From: an uncultured Roseiflexus sp. | GTDB lineage: Bacteria > Chloroflexota > Chloroflexia > Chloroflexales > Roseiflexaceae | Direction of reading: 5' to 3' | DNA length: 52,286 nucleotides | Assembly: GCA_937935075.1 (NCBI GenBank) | Contig: CALGYB010000134.1 | Location: 1-52,286 of the forward strand | Shown here: piece after piece, positions 51,822-52,286 of the stretch | Position numbering within the stretch: the stretch's first letter is position 1 | Layout: every line of letters begins with the position of its first letter | Made by a program: the position numbers and the translations under genes | The notes under the pieces: generated by a model | The model's database searches: none | What the model was told of the DNA's origin: nothing | Seen by the model: the letters and a program-made list of their open reading frames with translations, nothing else

Positions 51822-52145
51822 ATGAGTCTACTGCAAAAAGGCTTAACCACCAAGGACACGAAGTCAAGGACACGAAGCACACGAAGGGGGATAAAGATGA
51901 AGCGCATGTCCTTCGTGTCCCTTGGCGCCCTTCGTGGTTGCTTGGTGCGGTGAAGTAACCACCAAGGACACGAAGAGCACGAAGGTGAGTAAAAATGAAG
52001 CGCATGTCCTTTGTGTCCCTTGGTGACCTTCGTGGTTGCTTTTTGCCGTGAAGTCATGGAAGGCTCAACCGCCAAGGACCCGAAGTGCACGAAGGTGAAT
52101 AAGAAGAGCATTTCCTTTGTGTCCCTTTGTGACCTTCGTGGTTTC
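51822..52145. repeat. Three tandem AAGGACACGAAG palindromes
   Basis: Three units in a row, each with a left arm (ACCACCAAGGACACGAAG), a centre ATGAAGCGCATG and a right arm (CCTTCGTGTCCCTTGG or close): about 51822-51956, 51957-52054 and 52066-52145. The first has an extra ACACGAAG block. Orientation is opposite to copies B-D. This and the following REP element fill 51626-52286, where I see no gene. Confidence 0.85.
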
Positions 52146-52171
52146 ATGGTTGCTTTTTATGGTTTTCGAGA

Positions 52172-52240
52172 AAAGAATCCGGTATCGCCCGGTGAAGCTC
52201 GCGCAGGCGGGCTTTGCAACCGTAGCCTGCGGCTTCAGCC
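52172..52240. repeat. REP-like element, copy 3 (inverted)
   Basis: AAAGAATCCGGTATCGCCCG followed by GCGGGCTTTGCAACCGTAGC and CTGCGGCTTCAGCCGC: the reverse complement order of the copies at 29069-29142 and 42242-42309. Confidence 0.8.
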
Positions 52241-52286
52241 GCAGTGCAGATGAGTGGATCGCTAATGCCAGGGCGCAGTCTGCGTC

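Noticed and set aside
51822-52145. CRISPR-like tandem array
   Set aside because: The units are long imperfect palindromes without spacer-repeat alternation.
51552-52253. Short frames at the right edge
   Set aside because: They translate the tandem palindromes (LCVPLRPLR-like and TTKDTKRTK-like strings), known false-protein patterns.

Overview
The window looks like chromosomal DNA of a filamentous anoxygenic phototroph of the Chloroflexota, most likely a Roseiflexus relative. I infer this from the GC-rich coding style, the gene families and the dense dispersed palindromes; no marker gene proves it. Coding density is high, with many ATGA or GTGA start/stop overlaps. Several promoters share an extended -10 of the form TGGTATAMT. 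I found no tRNA, rRNA or CRISPR array.

Layout. 1-8461: a small secreted protein, an Eis-like GNAT acetyltransferase, a PIG-L deacetylase, a DUF218 protein, a NarL/DesK-type two-component pair and a large FtsX permease with a small membrane partner. 8701-13072: an Rsm22-type methyltransferase translationally coupled to a quinone oxidoreductase, a CPBP membrane protease and a YifB/ComM ATPase. 13403-21660: the translation and RNA block nusA-ylxR-infB-rbfA-methyltransferase-nrnA-truB-ribF, driven by a clear promoter and a hairpin leader but without rimP. Its IF2 has a nine-fold Gly/Arg repeat at the N terminus. 21657-23578: an AT-richer, decaying type II restriction-modification system carrying three single-base frameshifts. 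23771-28964: a MacB-like permease, two tandem paralogous polytopic membrane proteins that may be GT-C glycosyltransferases, and a divergent DPM1-like polyprenyl-phosphate glycosyltransferase. 29317-30788: a soluble DegS-like kinase and a lone 52-residue Flp pilin with its own promoter, Shine-Dalgarno and terminator.

30854-42185, all on the minus strand, is the most system-like stretch: a PAS/GAF histidine kinase, a REC-PP2C phosphatase, a BcsB-like and a BcsA-like protein, a STAS antagonist, an RsbW-like kinase, a membrane protein and a HAD hydrolase. It reads as an exopolysaccharide synthase next to a complete partner-switching circuit with no sigma factor. The synthase also has an insertion of about 155 residues inside its catalytic domain. 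42517-48218: ruvA and a Nudix hydrolase, a copper P-type ATPase with an enlarged nucleotide-binding region, and an acyl-CoA dehydrogenase. 48380-51625: an AAA_14/DUF4143 ATPase broken by one in-frame TGA, divergent from an OLD-like ATPase/TOPRIM protein that may be an anti-phage gene.

Intergenic space is dominated by dispersed repeats: a palindrome of about 100 bp built on AAGGACACGAAG-like arms (at least eight copies), a REP-like element (three copies), TTCAACGTT palindromes, GC-rich 70-bp units and CCCCTAA heptamers. These account for nearly every gap above 300 bases except 13073-13402 and part of 46700-47010.
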